The notes: generated by a model from the sequence alone, not told the origin. Positions 25,629-35,284 are shown, counted from the first letter of the stretch. The stretch is DNA of 64,000 nucleotides from Dyadobacter luteus (GCF_003383615.1 NZ_QNUL01000031.1:1-64000); one strand, 5' to 3'. Numbers and translations are program-made.

Positions 25629-26726
25629 ATGAAAATATTATTTGATCATCAGAAATTTACAACACAGAGATATGGTGGTATAAGCCGGTACTTTGCCAAC
25701 ATCATCGAACAAATCAAACAATCTGATGACTTTACTTGTGAGGTGGGCCTGATCTATTCTAATAACTATTACCTTAAATCAAATGAAAAACCTTTTGATA
25801 AAGCGCTGAGCCGTATTTTTAAAACAGAACGCGCAGCCAGACAGCTTTTCAAACTGAATCAAAAGTATTCCAATCGGTTGGTGAGACAGAATAACTTTGA
25901 CATCTTTCATCCTACCTATTACGACTCTTATTTTTTTGATAATCTAAAAAAGCCACTGGTCACTACCATTCATGATATGACCTATGAAAAACTTCCTGAG
26001 TATTTCTGGGCGCTCGATCCTCTTACGCATAACAAACGACTTCACATAGAGCGGGCTAATGCTATTATTGCCATCTCAGAAACCACCAAAAATGACTTGC
26101 TTCACTATCATAATGTAGATGAAAGCAAAGTATCGGTAATTTACCATGGTATTGATCCTGATTCTCCGCTGGACTTCGCTCCGGTGAGTAATCTTCCGGA
26201 AAATTATTTACTATATGTTGGAGACCGCAGCGGGTATAAAAATTTCTACCTGTTTATTGATGCATTCAAAAAAATAGCTGACAAATATCCTGATCTCAAT
26301 GTAATTCTGACAGGGGGCGGCGGACTGGGTATTGCCGATCAGGAATTACTGCTTCGCCTCAAACTGAATGAAAGGGTACGTCATGTTCAGGTAACAGATG
26401 CTCAGCTTAATTTTTTGTATAAGAATGCAGTGCTGTTCGTTTATCCCTCTCTGTATGAAGGATTTGGATTACCTATACTGGAGGCATACAAAGCAAAATG
26501 TCCTATTTTGCTCAGCGATACCCCCTGCTTCCGTGAAATAGCACAAGACGCTGCAACGTTTTTCTCGCCTCACAGCAAGGAAGACATGATCTTTAAAATC
26601 GAAGGCTTCTTCTCAGACAGCAGCAAAAGAACACAACTGATTGAAAAGGGATTGGTAAGACTAAGGGATTTCCCTCTCGACAAATCCGTGGAGCAGACAC
26701 TGAATCTTTACAGATCGCTGGTCTGA
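25629..26726 (+). CDS. Glycosyltransferase family 4 (group 1)
   Basis: A 365-residue GT-B enzyme starting MKILFDHQKFTTQRYGGISRYF, which matches mannosyltransferase-type GT4 proteins. The donor domain shows LLYVGDRSGYKNF and the EX7E motif YEGFGLPILEAYKAKCPI near residue 278. The ATG at 25629 is chosen because a start at 25554 would overlap the preceding gene and add 25 unrelated residues. The last 19 bases overlap the end of the convergent fucosyltransferase gene. Confidence 0.92.
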   Translation: MKILFDHQKFTTQRYGGISRYFANIIEQIKQSDDFTCEVGLIYSNNYYLKSNEKPFDKALSRIFKTERAARQLFKLNQKYSNRLVRQNNFDIFHPTYYDSYFFDNLKKPLVTTIHDMTYEKLPEYFWALDPLTHNKRLHIERANAIIAISETTKNDLLHYHNVDESKVSVIYHGIDPDSPLDFAPVSNLPENYLLYVGDRSGYKNFYLFIDAFKKIADKYPDLNVILTGGGGLGIADQELLLRLKLNERVRHVQVTDAQLNFLYKNAVLFVYPSLYEGFGLPILEAYKAKCPILLSDTPCFREIAQDAATFFSPHSKEDMIFKIEGFFSDSSKRTQLIEKGLVRLRDFPLDKSVEQTLNLYRSLV

Positions 26727-27538
26727 GAGGGTAATACATCGCGCCACACAAAACGGTCTGTCATAATTCCTTTGGGATGTTCCCGCCCTATTCTAAACCC
26801 AAACCAGTTTTTAGGAGCAATTACAAAGTTTTGCTTCGGGCAAATGTACGCCGCCCACCAGGCGAATGTGCTATTGGAAATAATCGCTACATCGGCATTC
26901 ATAATCAACTGAAAATCAATAATTTCAGAATTTGAAGAGAAAATGTAATTATCTTTCTGTGGAAATTCTTTCTTTACAAATTCCATATCATCGCTCACAA
27001 AATAAACCTGATAAGAATCAAGGTTTTCTACCGAGTTCAGTTGTGTTTTGAAATACTCAATCGGAAGAGAAATATCCCGCTTACCATATGAAAGGTAATC
27101 GGTACGGCGGATGTGTACTACAACAGTTTTATTCTTACGGAATACTTCTCCAAATTTCTCATCAAACTGCTGCTTATACGCCTCTTTGATGACCGGCAAT
27201 TGATCTTTCGGCAAATGCTTTATGTAAAAATCGGACTGAAAGAATCCGTTATAGATTGTCAGATTCTGTGGAGTGTGTTCTTTGGGAGCAAAGAAGTTCT
27301 GAACGAAAATATTTCTGAATGAAAATATTTTAGGTAACGTACGGGTCAGGCCGGAATACAACTTCGAGTTTAATGTGAGATTATGCCATGGTCCAAGATC
27401 AAAATACTTACCCAGATAAGCATGATGTGGATTAGGAAAAAAATAAGTCTGACTGCTATCCTTTGATTTCAGATATAACAAAAAATAGTACTGAAACAAC
27501 TGATTTCCTAACCTGCCGTTAAAATTAACACCAACCAT
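26708..27538 (-). CDS. Alpha-1,2-fucosyltransferase (GT11)
   Basis: A 276-residue family 11 glycosyltransferase. Markers: GRLGNQLFQYYF at the N-terminus, GFFQSDFY near residue 99, the GDP-fucose-binding HIRRTDY at 142-148, and FSNSTFAWWAAY-like SNSTFAWW near 220. It adds fucose, or by some members another deoxy sugar, in alpha-1,2 linkage to a glycan. Its presence implies that the polysaccharide contains fucose, though GDP-fucose synthesis genes are not in the window. Probably co-transcribed from the flippase gene 3 bases upstream. Confidence 0.92.
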   Translation of the reverse strand: MVGVNFNGRLGNQLFQYYFLLYLKSKDSSQTYFFPNPHHAYLGKYFDLGPWHNLTLNSKLYSGLTRTLPKIFSFRNIFVQNFFAPKEHTPQNLTIYNGFFQSDFYIKHLPKDQLPVIKEAYKQQFDEKFGEVFRKNKTVVVHIRRTDYLSYGKRDISLPIEYFKTQLNSVENLDSYQVYFVSDDMEFVKKEFPQKDNYIFSSNSEIIDFQLIMNADVAIISNSTFAWWAAYICPKQNFVIAPKNWFGFRIGREHPKGIMTDRFVWRDVLPSQTSDL

Positions 27539-27541
27539 GGT

Positions 27542-28915
27542 TTACTGTTTTGGGGTATGATCCACCTGTCCGGTTTTCTTTTTCCATACAGGCAAAATAT
27601 ATTTCTCAAAAAATTCCGGATAGAACCGAAACATATAGACGATCGTATTCCCAAGACTTACATCTACCTCCTTTTTAAGGATAATCTGTGCCACAGCAAA
27701 TCCCAGGATGTTCGAAATTAGTGTTGCGTAAGCCGCGCCCATTACTCCGTATTTAACTATTAACAGATAATTAAGAGCAAGATTGGCAACTGTGGTACCT
27801 ACCACCACAAGAAAGGTTACACGCGTTTTTCCTATAGAATCCAGTATCGTTCCGAACTGACGGCCATAGGGAATCAGAAGGCAATACAGCAATGTCACCT
27901 GCAGAAGCGGGATGGAATCTGCATACTTTTCTCCTGCTATAAAATGAATAACATAATCAGAAAACAGATAAAGAAATAATACACCGGGAAATACAAGCGC
28001 CAATGTTGTCCCTACAGACTTTTCATACAAATATTTGATTGCCCCCTTTCCTTCTTCCTCCATACGCCTGGAGCTTTGCGGAAATACAACTACAGCGATA
28101 GCGTTACCCGGAATATCGATAAGATTTGTTATTCTGACAGCGATATTAAAAGCTCCCGATGCTGCCGGCGACAGCAATGCACCCAGCATCATCTGATCTA
28201 CAGTACCTGACAGAAGTGAACTTACAGAAGTTCCAAAAGAATATTTGCCATAACCGAACAGCTTTCCCAGCCATGAACGGTCAATCGCAAAATTGAATGT
28301 GAAATTATGCCTTACATAGCTGAAAGCCACCAGTGTACTGATCATAACACTACCCAACTGCACCCAAACTAAATAGAGCAACTTCACCTGAAAATCCAAT
28401 AAATAACACACTAAGACAAATCCAAAAAAGGAAGATTGCCTGATGAAATTATTGATAAAAATACCATTGAATCTGAGGTTAGCCTGTTCTACAGCGTTGA
28501 ATTGGGTCAGAAAGCCGGTAGAGATAAAAACAAGTATATAGATATACATAATCCCCACCAACTGAGGTGAATCCCATATATGACTCAAATAAGGTGCAAA
28601 CACAAAGATCAGACCTACACAAAATGCAGTAACCATACCGCTAATCGCCGTAGAAGCAGAAATAATAGCTGTGTGCTCGGATTTATCCGCTGCTGACAAA
28701 TATTTTACCAACGCATTCTGAATTAAGCCGCTTCTGATCGCCTCCATAATGGTGGTAACAGACATAAACAACGTCCATACACCGAAATCCTGTTTGCTTA
28801 AAACACGTACCAGAATGTAGAATCCGGCAAAACCGAAAAACACACCAGAGAAGTTCTGGAGCACGTTGATAATCCCTGATTTAAGCCAATAATGATCTTT
28901 TTGTTTGGAACTCAT
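27542..28915 (-). CDS. Polysaccharide flippase (Wzx/MATE-like)
   Basis: A 457-residue integral membrane protein with about twelve helices spread over 15-430, of the polysaccharide transporter family. It would flip the lipid-linked repeat unit to the periplasmic face. The N-terminus LQNFSGVFFGFAGFYILVRVLSKQDFG and the GALLSPAASGAFNIAVRITNL region are typical. The short basic C-terminal tail is PVWKKKTGQVDH. It lies between the unknown protein gene (upstream) and the fucosyltransferase gene (downstream) on the same strand. Confidence 0.9.
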   Translation of the reverse strand: MSSKQKDHYWLKSGIINVLQNFSGVFFGFAGFYILVRVLSKQDFGVWTLFMSVTTIMEAIRSGLIQNALVKYLSAADKSEHTAIISASTAISGMVTAFCVGLIFVFAPYLSHIWDSPQLVGIMYIYILVFISTGFLTQFNAVEQANLRFNGIFINNFIRQSSFFGFVLVCYLLDFQVKLLYLVWVQLGSVMISTLVAFSYVRHNFTFNFAIDRSWLGKLFGYGKYSFGTSVSSLLSGTVDQMMLGALLSPAASGAFNIAVRITNLIDIPGNAIAVVVFPQSSRRMEEEGKGAIKYLYEKSVGTTLALVFPGVLFLYLFSDYVIHFIAGEKYADSIPLLQVTLLYCLLIPYGRQFGTILDSIGKTRVTFLVVVGTTVANLALNYLLIVKYGVMGAAYATLISNILGFAVAQIILKKEVDVSLGNTIVYMFRFYPEFFEKYILPVWKKKTGQVDHTPKQ

Positions 28916-28926
28916 GGTTGGACTAC

Positions 28927-29865
28927 TTATTCAAAATGGCTCGCAACGTATTTTTTCACTTCCTCATCCGATTTTGCATGAAGAATGTCAGCACCCGAAA
29001 ACTGCGGATACAACTTTTCAAAACACTTGAAGTGGTGTTCAGGCCCCTTCTTGGAAAGAATAAGATTAGTTCCACCAAAATAGCTTGCTAAAGTGGCAGT
29101 ACCACCATGAATTGAGATGAACTTGTCTGCATTTGCGTAAACCATCATCTGCAGGTGATTGAAGTTTCTTGCTCCGGCTTTATTTTCCGTGAACAGATCC
29201 TCCATAAGGACAACCTCAGGGTACTCTTTCTCCAGCCAATTGAATTCATCAAGATCATATATATCACTATTATCCATCGTGATATTCTGAGGACGAGGTC
29301 TGTTGTAGATAATCGTGTACTTTTCTTTAAGTTTATCAAGCATAAACCCAAGCAGCTCAACACTGAAAAAACTCACGGGAGGACCATCCCACTCCATATT
29401 ATAGCGATTTGCAATGATCAGGATAGGTTTGTCATAAACATATACATCATTACGATATTCCGCTTTGAGGGGTACAGGCAACCACTTTTCCATATTGTAG
29501 TTGTGACTGTATAATACACGGGGCATCTCAAAATTATAGTTACCTGCGTTTGTCCTTGTCGAAAAGTACTCCTCGTGATTGTCAGAAAAAAAGTACATTT
29601 CCTTTGTGTACTTCGAAGATTTTGTACTCTTGAGTGTACCGTTTTTATAATGCCAGTAAGCGAAAGGAAGTGCAAACTGTAATTCAGGCGCAAACTCGCC
29701 GTCAAAAGACAACTCCTTGTAACGGCTCTTAAAAATATAATCCCTGAAAAAATATCTAAGCTGGCGCAGCTGGCACAAGTAGGTATCCCGATAATAATAT
29801 CTTACATCAATCGGTAAACGCCCATACTTAACCAGTACAATTAAGCTTAAAACTTTTTTTAACAT
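28927..29865 (-). CDS. Unrecognised polysaccharide-locus protein, probable GT-B-like enzyme
   Basis: A 312-residue protein without a confident family. It starts MLKKVLSLIVLVKYG and has an aromatic-rich N-terminal half. The C-terminal half is GT-B-like: PILIIANRYNMEW, LDKLKEKYTIIYNRPRP, VVLMEDLF, then ISIHGGTATLASYFGGTNLILSKKGPE, which resembles the nucleotide-binding end of heptosyl- and O-fucosyltransferase-like folds. It is the first gene of a minus-strand set with the flippase and the fucosyltransferase. The start at 29865 is preceded by the ACTCAACG motif; a longer start at 29907 would read through that motif. Confidence 0.7.
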   Translation of the reverse strand: MLKKVLSLIVLVKYGRLPIDVRYYYRDTYLCQLRQLRYFFRDYIFKSRYKELSFDGEFAPELQFALPFAYWHYKNGTLKSTKSSKYTKEMYFFSDNHEEYFSTRTNAGNYNFEMPRVLYSHNYNMEKWLPVPLKAEYRNDVYVYDKPILIIANRYNMEWDGPPVSFFSVELLGFMLDKLKEKYTIIYNRPRPQNITMDNSDIYDLDEFNWLEKEYPEVVLMEDLFTENKAGARNFNHLQMMVYANADKFISIHGGTATLASYFGGTNLILSKKGPEHHFKCFEKLYPQFSGADILHAKSDEEVKKYVASHFE

Positions 29866-29873
29866 GCTTGCAT

Positions 29874-29881
29874 CGTTGAGT
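29874..29881 (-). promoter_or_regulatory. ACTCAACG motif before the unknown glycan gene
   Basis: Exact ACTCAACG on the minus strand, 8 bases before the ATG at 29865. If it works in the leader, it favours 29865 over the longer start at 29907. Confidence 0.3.
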
Positions 29882-30015
29882 ATAAGTAACTGGTGCTCTC
29901 TGAACAACCGGACTATGCGATTCCGCTCATACGCTCCACAATGTCAAAAGTAGAATTAATTTAGCAAAACCACATAGCAGCACTGAAATATCGTAGCATT
30001 ATTTTTATCCTTTTG

Positions 30016-30045
30016 TTTGCACAATCCCAATTACCATTAACTTTG
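30016..30045 (+). promoter_or_regulatory. Candidate promoter of the 30.1-33.8 kb operon
   Basis: TAACTTTG at 30038-30045 fits the Bacteroidota -7 element TAnnTTTG. TTTG at 30016-30019 can serve as the -33 element with an 18-base spacer. The ATG of the first gene follows at 30096. ACTCAACA, one base off the octamer shared by other genes here, lies between them at 30071. Confidence 0.5.
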
Positions 30046-30095
30046 ACAAAAATTTCTATTTTCCCTGTTTACTCAACAACCCACTCATAACTATC

Positions 30096-30959
30096 ATGTC
30101 GCTTTTTAGCCTTCCAGGATGGGTAAAGTCTCATTTATTTTCTAATAAAAAATTTGATGACCTAACACCTGCTGAACTGGAAAGTCTAAGGACACGCATA
30201 AGTCTTTTCAAACACAGCGATCCGGATGTTTCTGTTGTTGTACCAGTATGGAATGAGCAGGATAATATTTTCAGAACGATATCATCCCTTACAGCCAGCA
30301 CGACGAGATATAAGACAGAGCTGATTCTAATCAACAATAACTCTGGTGATAATACACAACGGGTTCTGGATCATCTCGGAACACTGAATTACTTTCAGGA
30401 GAAACAAGGAACTCCATATGCCCGGCAAATGGGATTGGATAAAGCCAAAGGGAGATATTTTCTCTGCGCCGATGCCGATACACTGTATCCTCCGCAATGG
30501 ATAGATCTGATGGTCGAACCAATGGCCAGGGATCAGAATGTGACCGGTGTATATGGCAGATACTCGTTTATCCCGCCTGCAGGCAGCGCCAGGTTTGGTC
30601 TTTGGTTCTACGAGCAAATTACTTCCATGATCATCCGCATACGCCAGAACAAACGAGAATATCTGAATGTGTACGGCTTTAATATGGGATTCGTAACGAA
30701 AGTCGGGCAGGAAACAGGCGGATTCAATGTAGTAGGTGACCGAAAGTATAATGATGTAAAAGGTGCTGATTATCAAAACGATGCGGAAGATGGCAGAATG
30801 GCGAGAAATCTTAAAACACGTGGAAGTCTGTTTCTTGTCACAAATCCCAAAGCACGTGTATTCACTTCTTCGAGAAGATTGATGGATGACGGAAGCATAT
30901 GGCAGGCGTTCCTGAACAGGGTAAAACATCAGTTAAAAATTTTTAAGGAGTTCACCTAA
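30096..30959 (+). CDS. Glycosyltransferase family 2
   Basis: A 287-residue GT-A enzyme: VSVVVPVWNEQDNIF at about 46-60, ELILINNNSGD, and the metal motif FLCADADTLYPPQW near residue 126. The N-terminal 40 residues are an unusual lead (SLFSLPGWVKSHLFSNKKFDD). Later MGFVTKVGQETGGFNVVGDRKYNDV fits the acceptor region. First of four plus-strand genes (GT2, GT8, GT2, acyltransferase). Confidence 0.9.
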   Translation: MSLFSLPGWVKSHLFSNKKFDDLTPAELESLRTRISLFKHSDPDVSVVVPVWNEQDNIFRTISSLTASTTRYKTELILINNNSGDNTQRVLDHLGTLNYFQEKQGTPYARQMGLDKAKGRYFLCADADTLYPPQWIDLMVEPMARDQNVTGVYGRYSFIPPAGSARFGLWFYEQITSMIIRIRQNKREYLNVYGFNMGFVTKVGQETGGFNVVGDRKYNDVKGADYQNDAEDGRMARNLKTRGSLFLVTNPKARVFTSSRRLMDDGSIWQAFLNRVKHQLKIFKEFT

Positions 30960-31010
30960 GATGGTTTTCATATATACACCGACGTATTCGTGACAGATTG
31001 AATTAACCTA

Positions 31011-31018
31011 ACTCAACG
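31011..31018 (+). promoter_or_regulatory. ACTCAACG motif before the GT8 gene
   Basis: Exact ACTCAACG only 2 bases before the ATG at 31021, at the end of a 61-base intergenic gap after the GT2 gene. Confidence 0.3.
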
Positions 31019-31020
31019 TA

Positions 31021-31911
31021 ATGACCCCAACAGACAACATCAATATAGTAGTAGCCAGTAACAATCACTACGCTATTCTGCTTGCTGCCCTTATTAAATC
31101 CATCGAGGTTCATCACAAAACCCCTGAAAAAATCAGTCTTTACATTCTGGATGACGGGATCTCGGCAGATAGCCAGAAGAAAATAAGAGCATCTGTCAGC
31201 AAAGAAATGGTGGAAATGCACTGGCATAAAACAAATACAGTCATTCCCAAAAATGTAAAAATCCCTGTTGACAAATCTGCATTTCCTGTAACTACATATC
31301 TGCGTTTGTTTGCCGACCAGGTAATGCCTGCTGACACGAAAAGGTTTATTTACCTTGATGTTGATATGATTGTAAAAGAGGATATCAGCAAGCTTTGGAA
31401 CGCTGATCTGAAGGACAAGCCTATTGGAGCAGTTCTCGATCTTTCGGAAACAGCCGGAAGTGAATGGGGCGGCATTCCGAATTACAAGGAGCTGGGAATA
31501 GCACCTGAAAGCAAATATTTCAATGCAGGCATGATGGTGGTGGATGTACAGAAATGGAAAAAGGGCGATTTAGGTAACAAAGTAATTCAATGTCTTCACG
31601 ACAACCTTGCTTCTGTTAATTTCGCAGATCAGTACGGATTGAATGTGGTACTTGTGAACCAATGGCAGGAGCTGGATCCTAAATGGAATTCTTTCGCGAT
31701 CACTGATGTAAAGGACCCTTATTTAATCCACTATCTTGATATTAAACCAATTTTCAAATCCTATAACAGCATTCCCCGTTATCAGGACGAATTTTATACC
31801 TATCTACGACAAACTCCCTGGAAAAATCACAAACCCATTCCTGATTACGTACGGATTGCGCGCAAAGCCTACAACAAGGCTAAGAAAATTGTTTCGGCCT
31901 ACTTAAAATAA
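31021..31911 (+). CDS. Glycosyltransferase family 8
   Basis: A 296-residue retaining glycosyltransferase of the LgtC/GspA type. The N-terminal NIVVASNNHYA binds the donor, the DxD motif is D113-V-D115 in FIYLDVDMIV, and FNAGMMVVDVQKWK (near 175) and HYLDIKPIF (near 240) complete the family pattern. GT8 enzymes commonly transfer galactose or glucose from UDP sugars. It is followed at 6 bases by the next GT2 gene. Confidence 0.93.
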   Translation: MTPTDNINIVVASNNHYAILLAALIKSIEVHHKTPEKISLYILDDGISADSQKKIRASVSKEMVEMHWHKTNTVIPKNVKIPVDKSAFPVTTYLRLFADQVMPADTKRFIYLDVDMIVKEDISKLWNADLKDKPIGAVLDLSETAGSEWGGIPNYKELGIAPESKYFNAGMMVVDVQKWKKGDLGNKVIQCLHDNLASVNFADQYGLNVVLVNQWQELDPKWNSFAITDVKDPYLIHYLDIKPIFKSYNSIPRYQDEFYTYLRQTPWKNHKPIPDYVRIARKAYNKAKKIVSAYLK

Positions 31912-31917
31912 GGATGC

Positions 31918-32676
31918 ATGCCCAAATTTTCAGATGTAACTCTACTCATCACGCATTATAACAGAAGCAGCTCACTGGAGCGACTTCTGAAGGCCTTTTC
32001 GGATCTTGATTGTCATTTTGGGGACATTGTAGTGTCCGATGATGGCAGTCGCCCTGAACATCTTGAACAGCTTTCCGAGATCCATCGTACTTATCCTTAC
32101 AGGCTGGTTTCAACGCCGGTCAACAGAGGTCTGGGAAACAATATCAATAAAGGGCAAGATGCCGTTAAAACAACATATACCTTGTATGTACAGGAAGATT
32201 TTGTTCCTAAAGCTATATTTCCTGCAAACCTTACCACCGCTCTGAAATTCTTGCAGCAACGTTCAGATCTTGATGTTATAAGATTTTACGCCTATTTCAA
32301 ATATCCCTATCTTAAAAGCATAGGACAAGGGTTTTCTGAAATGGTTTTCCGTTTTTCTGCTCCCGGTTATAAAAAATTCTACTACTACAGCGACCATCCT
32401 CACCTGCGACGTACCAGCTTTTTTGAGAAATTCGGCAGATACCCGGAAGGAATAAAAGTAGAAGCTACTGAATACAAAATGATGATTTCTTTTCTGAAAA
32501 ATAAAGGAAAGGCCCTTCAGTTTGACGACCCATCTGCGCTGTTTGATCAATTAAACTCATCTGACGAACCCAGCACAGTCAGTCGCAATAAATGGAGAGT
32601 TAATAACAATCCGTTGATTGTATTTTTACGGCATTTATATCGTCACATCAAATTTAACTATGATTACCTCCGGTAA
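31918..32676 (+). CDS. Glycosyltransferase family 2
   Basis: A 252-residue GT-A enzyme: LLITHYNRSSSLERLL at the start, VVSDDGSRPEH near residue 40 and NRGLGNNINKGQ near 66. The usual DxD position reads YVQEDFVPKA, so the metal ligand is QED. The C-terminus is basic (RHLYRHIKFNYDYLR) and may touch the membrane. It is only 6 bases from the acyltransferase gene. Confidence 0.87.
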   Translation: MPKFSDVTLLITHYNRSSSLERLLKAFSDLDCHFGDIVVSDDGSRPEHLEQLSEIHRTYPYRLVSTPVNRGLGNNINKGQDAVKTTYTLYVQEDFVPKAIFPANLTTALKFLQQRSDLDVIRFYAYFKYPYLKSIGQGFSEMVFRFSAPGYKKFYYYSDHPHLRRTSFFEKFGRYPEGIKVEATEYKMMISFLKNKGKALQFDDPSALFDQLNSSDEPSTVSRNKWRVNNNPLIVFLRHLYRHIKFNYDYLR

Positions 32677-32682
32677 TTATTG

Positions 32683-33810
32683 ATGAAAAAGGCATATATC
32701 AATAATCTCAGGGGGTTGGACCTTCTGCGTTTCCTATTATCCGTATCCGTGATAATATGGCACTATCAGCATTTTTTTTATCCGTTTATAAGCTTCGAAA
32801 AACGGGAGGTGTTTCTGACAAAACAGCCGTTTTTCCATTTTTTTGAGCTTTTCTATACCAAAGGTTATTATGCCGTTCAGGTATTCTGGTTGATTAGCGG
32901 TGTCATATTCTACAAGATATATCAGCAAAATATTTCCTTAGGCAAAATACGTCTTCCCCAATTTATGCTGAACCGGTTCTCCCGGTTGTATCCGTTGCAT
33001 TTACTTACTTTGTTTATTGTGATCGGATTACAATTCTGGTACAATTCAGAATACGGAAGGTACTTTATTTATGAAAAAAACGGCGCTCAGTCTTTCTTTC
33101 AGAACTTACTGTTCGTGCAGGCGTGGGGCGACAACAGATTATCTTTCAACGGACCTACGTGGAGCGTTTCTATTGAGATAATGGTATATCTGGTCTTCTT
33201 TGGAATCTGTGCGTCCGGACTGATTCGCACAAGCTGGGGGCTTATAGGTGTGTTTATTTTCTTTATGATGATAAAAAAATGGGAGCTTCTCTTTGCCGGT
33301 GATGACCTGTCGTCCAGTATTTATCTCTTTTTTGCCGGCTGTCTTCTGACGCGTGTCTATGATATGGTGGCTCAAAACAGGCTTCAACAATCAGGAATCC
33401 TGCTTATCCTGTTTATTTCCTGGTACTCTACCCAGCATACACCAAGAATCATAGAGCCTCTATATGAGCGTGTTACAGGATTTTTATATCCTGATCTTCT
33501 CACTTTTTCTTTACTCTCGGTCTGGATCTTTATAGTTGTATTTAGTCATCAGTTTTTTGACCGCGTACCCGACTCCGTTTTTCGTTTCTTCGGGGATATG
33601 ACCTACTCCACCTACCTCATCCATTTCCCCATACAGCTTCTGATGTTTCTGCTTCTAAAACCAGAATCTTACAGTACCTTTTTTGCTCCCTGGGTTTTTG
33701 TAATTTATCTGTTAGTAGTATTCGCACTCGGCCAGCTCACTTTTCGCTTTTTTGAAGTTCCCGTTCAAAACAAGTTGAGAGAGCTTCTGAAACGTTCCAA
33801 AATCAGTTAG
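32683..33810 (+). CDS. Acyltransferase family 3 (OafA/ExoZ-like)
   Basis: A 375-residue membrane acyltransferase with about ten helices. The N-terminus NNLRGLDLLRFLLSVSVIIWHYQHF holds the catalytic-region histidine, and FLINRFSRLYPLHLL-like FMLNRFSRLYPLHLLTL (about 90-106) supplies the conserved arginines. YSTYLIHFPIQ near residue 305 is the usual second signature. The family adds acetyl or other acyl groups to sugars of lipopolysaccharide or exopolysaccharide. The ATG at 32683 is used; a TTG one codon earlier is possible. It overlaps by 8 bases the end of the convergent Wzy-like gene. Confidence 0.9.
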   Translation: MKKAYINNLRGLDLLRFLLSVSVIIWHYQHFFYPFISFEKREVFLTKQPFFHFFELFYTKGYYAVQVFWLISGVIFYKIYQQNISLGKIRLPQFMLNRFSRLYPLHLLTLFIVIGLQFWYNSEYGRYFIYEKNGAQSFFQNLLFVQAWGDNRLSFNGPTWSVSIEIMVYLVFFGICASGLIRTSWGLIGVFIFFMMIKKWELLFAGDDLSSSIYLFFAGCLLTRVYDMVAQNRLQQSGILLILFISWYSTQHTPRIIEPLYERVTGFLYPDLLTFSLLSVWIFIVVFSHQFFDRVPDSVFRFFGDMTYSTYLIHFPIQLLMFLLLKPESYSTFFAPWVFVIYLLVVFALGQLTFRFFEVPVQNKLRELLKRSKIS

Positions 33811-35266
33811 CCGTGATCCTATGCTGCTTATCAATGCGATAAGTGATATGAATGATTGCGATTGCGAGATAAAAAAGAATATTATTGGGGTATTGCACCA
33901 GTGCTTCCTGTGGAAAGTTACCAATGTTAAGAGCAAACAGCACAAGTGTCATTGCCAGGCAATAGGCCCGTAATTCGGGATTTTTGATCCTGTAGAAGTT
34001 CTCAATTCCGGTTTTGAGCACAATAAACATCAGACAGCAAAATATCAGTAAACCGATCCATCCCATTTCCACTGCAACTCTCATATAACCACTATCGGGT
34101 GGAAAATTGGCAAGAAACGAATGGGGCGCAAAACGGACACCCCACATACCCGTCGCTCCTAAGCCGCCACCCATAGGATGTGAAAGAATATAAGGCTGAA
34201 TGCGCTTTTGATTTTGTTTTCTCACATTGTATGATGCATCTTCCGATGGACGAAATGCACTCTGAAACCGCACCAAAGATGGGTTCGATGTGGGTGTAAA
34301 AATCAATACCACAAAGAAAAATGCTGCTACTGCCGAGAACAGCATAATCTGCCTGTTAAAATGCAATACAGCAAACATAACCAATGCTGCCGGGATGAGC
34401 ACATAGGCACCCCTTGTCCCGGAAAACAGCATAGCATTCAGCATAAAAAGACAAAACAACGCCAATACAACTTTTTTCCAGAATGAAGTCGGGCCGGAAA
34501 TGAGTGCAATACAAAGCAGCGCTGAAATAACCATGTTGTAGGAGAATTCAACCGGATCAGAAAAAATAGAGTACTTGCGCCAGTGCCCGTCAATAAACAT
34601 CAGGCTGACAGACAACGGATCGCTCTCCATCCCGGCAAGCTCGGCAGGGGCAATACCAATCCATTCCTGCTTATAGGCATAAACCATAGCGACCAATGCC
34701 AGAGCCAGCCAAACTTTAAGCAGGATTCTAAGCGACTCAACCGTACGTATCTGATAGGCGAAGACAAAATACATGAGGGTTAGAATAGCAATCGGACGCA
34801 CGGTATAAACCCACGCCATGCGTGATTCAGCCCATGGGTTGATGATCTGCAACATATTGTACCCGATCCAAATTAATAGCATAGAAGCCACAGGTCCAGT
34901 AAAAGCTGACCAATCCGGATTACGCTTTTGTTTAATAAAAAAGCCCAGCAACAGCAAAAACTGCATTCCATCCAAAACCGTCCCCATTGGGAAATTAATC
35001 CCAAAACGGATAAAGAAGAAAAGGCCGAACGCCATCACCAGCAGACAACAAATCCCGAAAACAGGATAAACAACCATGGCAATTACCGTTGGAATTCCTA
35101 TCATGGCGACGATCAAAAGCATGCCCGCCACCATTCCCGCCTTTGCAGTCATAACACCTAGCAGAATACCAGCTAACAGCAGACACAGTACGCCGACGGG
35201 CTTCCTAAAAAACCTTTCCGGCGACCAGTCTTTTACTGTTAAACGTATATCTGTAAGTAGTTTCAA
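33803..35266 (-). CDS. O-antigen ligase/polymerase (Wzy-like)
   Basis: A 487-residue membrane protein with about eleven helices. The long periplasmic loop carries GTRGAYVLIPAAL (near 280) and HPMGGGLGATGMWGVRFAPHSFLANF followed by SGYMRVAVEMGWIGL (about 350-400), the pattern of the Wzy_C family. It would polymerise lipid-linked repeat units or ligate a chain to an acceptor in the periplasm. It is in the same minus-strand operon as the 47-residue protein, GT2 and GumC-like genes upstream, so polymerisation of the exopolysaccharide is the more likely role. Confidence 0.88.
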   Translation of the reverse strand: MKLLTDIRLTVKDWSPERFFRKPVGVLCLLLAGILLGVMTAKAGMVAGMLLIVAMIGIPTVIAMVVYPVFGICCLLVMAFGLFFFIRFGINFPMGTVLDGMQFLLLLGFFIKQKRNPDWSAFTGPVASMLLIWIGYNMLQIINPWAESRMAWVYTVRPIAILTLMYFVFAYQIRTVESLRILLKVWLALALVAMVYAYKQEWIGIAPAELAGMESDPLSVSLMFIDGHWRKYSIFSDPVEFSYNMVISALLCIALISGPTSFWKKVVLALFCLFMLNAMLFSGTRGAYVLIPAALVMFAVLHFNRQIMLFSAVAAFFFVVLIFTPTSNPSLVRFQSAFRPSEDASYNVRKQNQKRIQPYILSHPMGGGLGATGMWGVRFAPHSFLANFPPDSGYMRVAVEMGWIGLLIFCCLMFIVLKTGIENFYRIKNPELRAYCLAMTLVLFALNIGNFPQEALVQYPNNILFYLAIAIIHITYRIDKQHRITAN

Positions 35267-35284
35267 TCTGGTAACTGATATATC

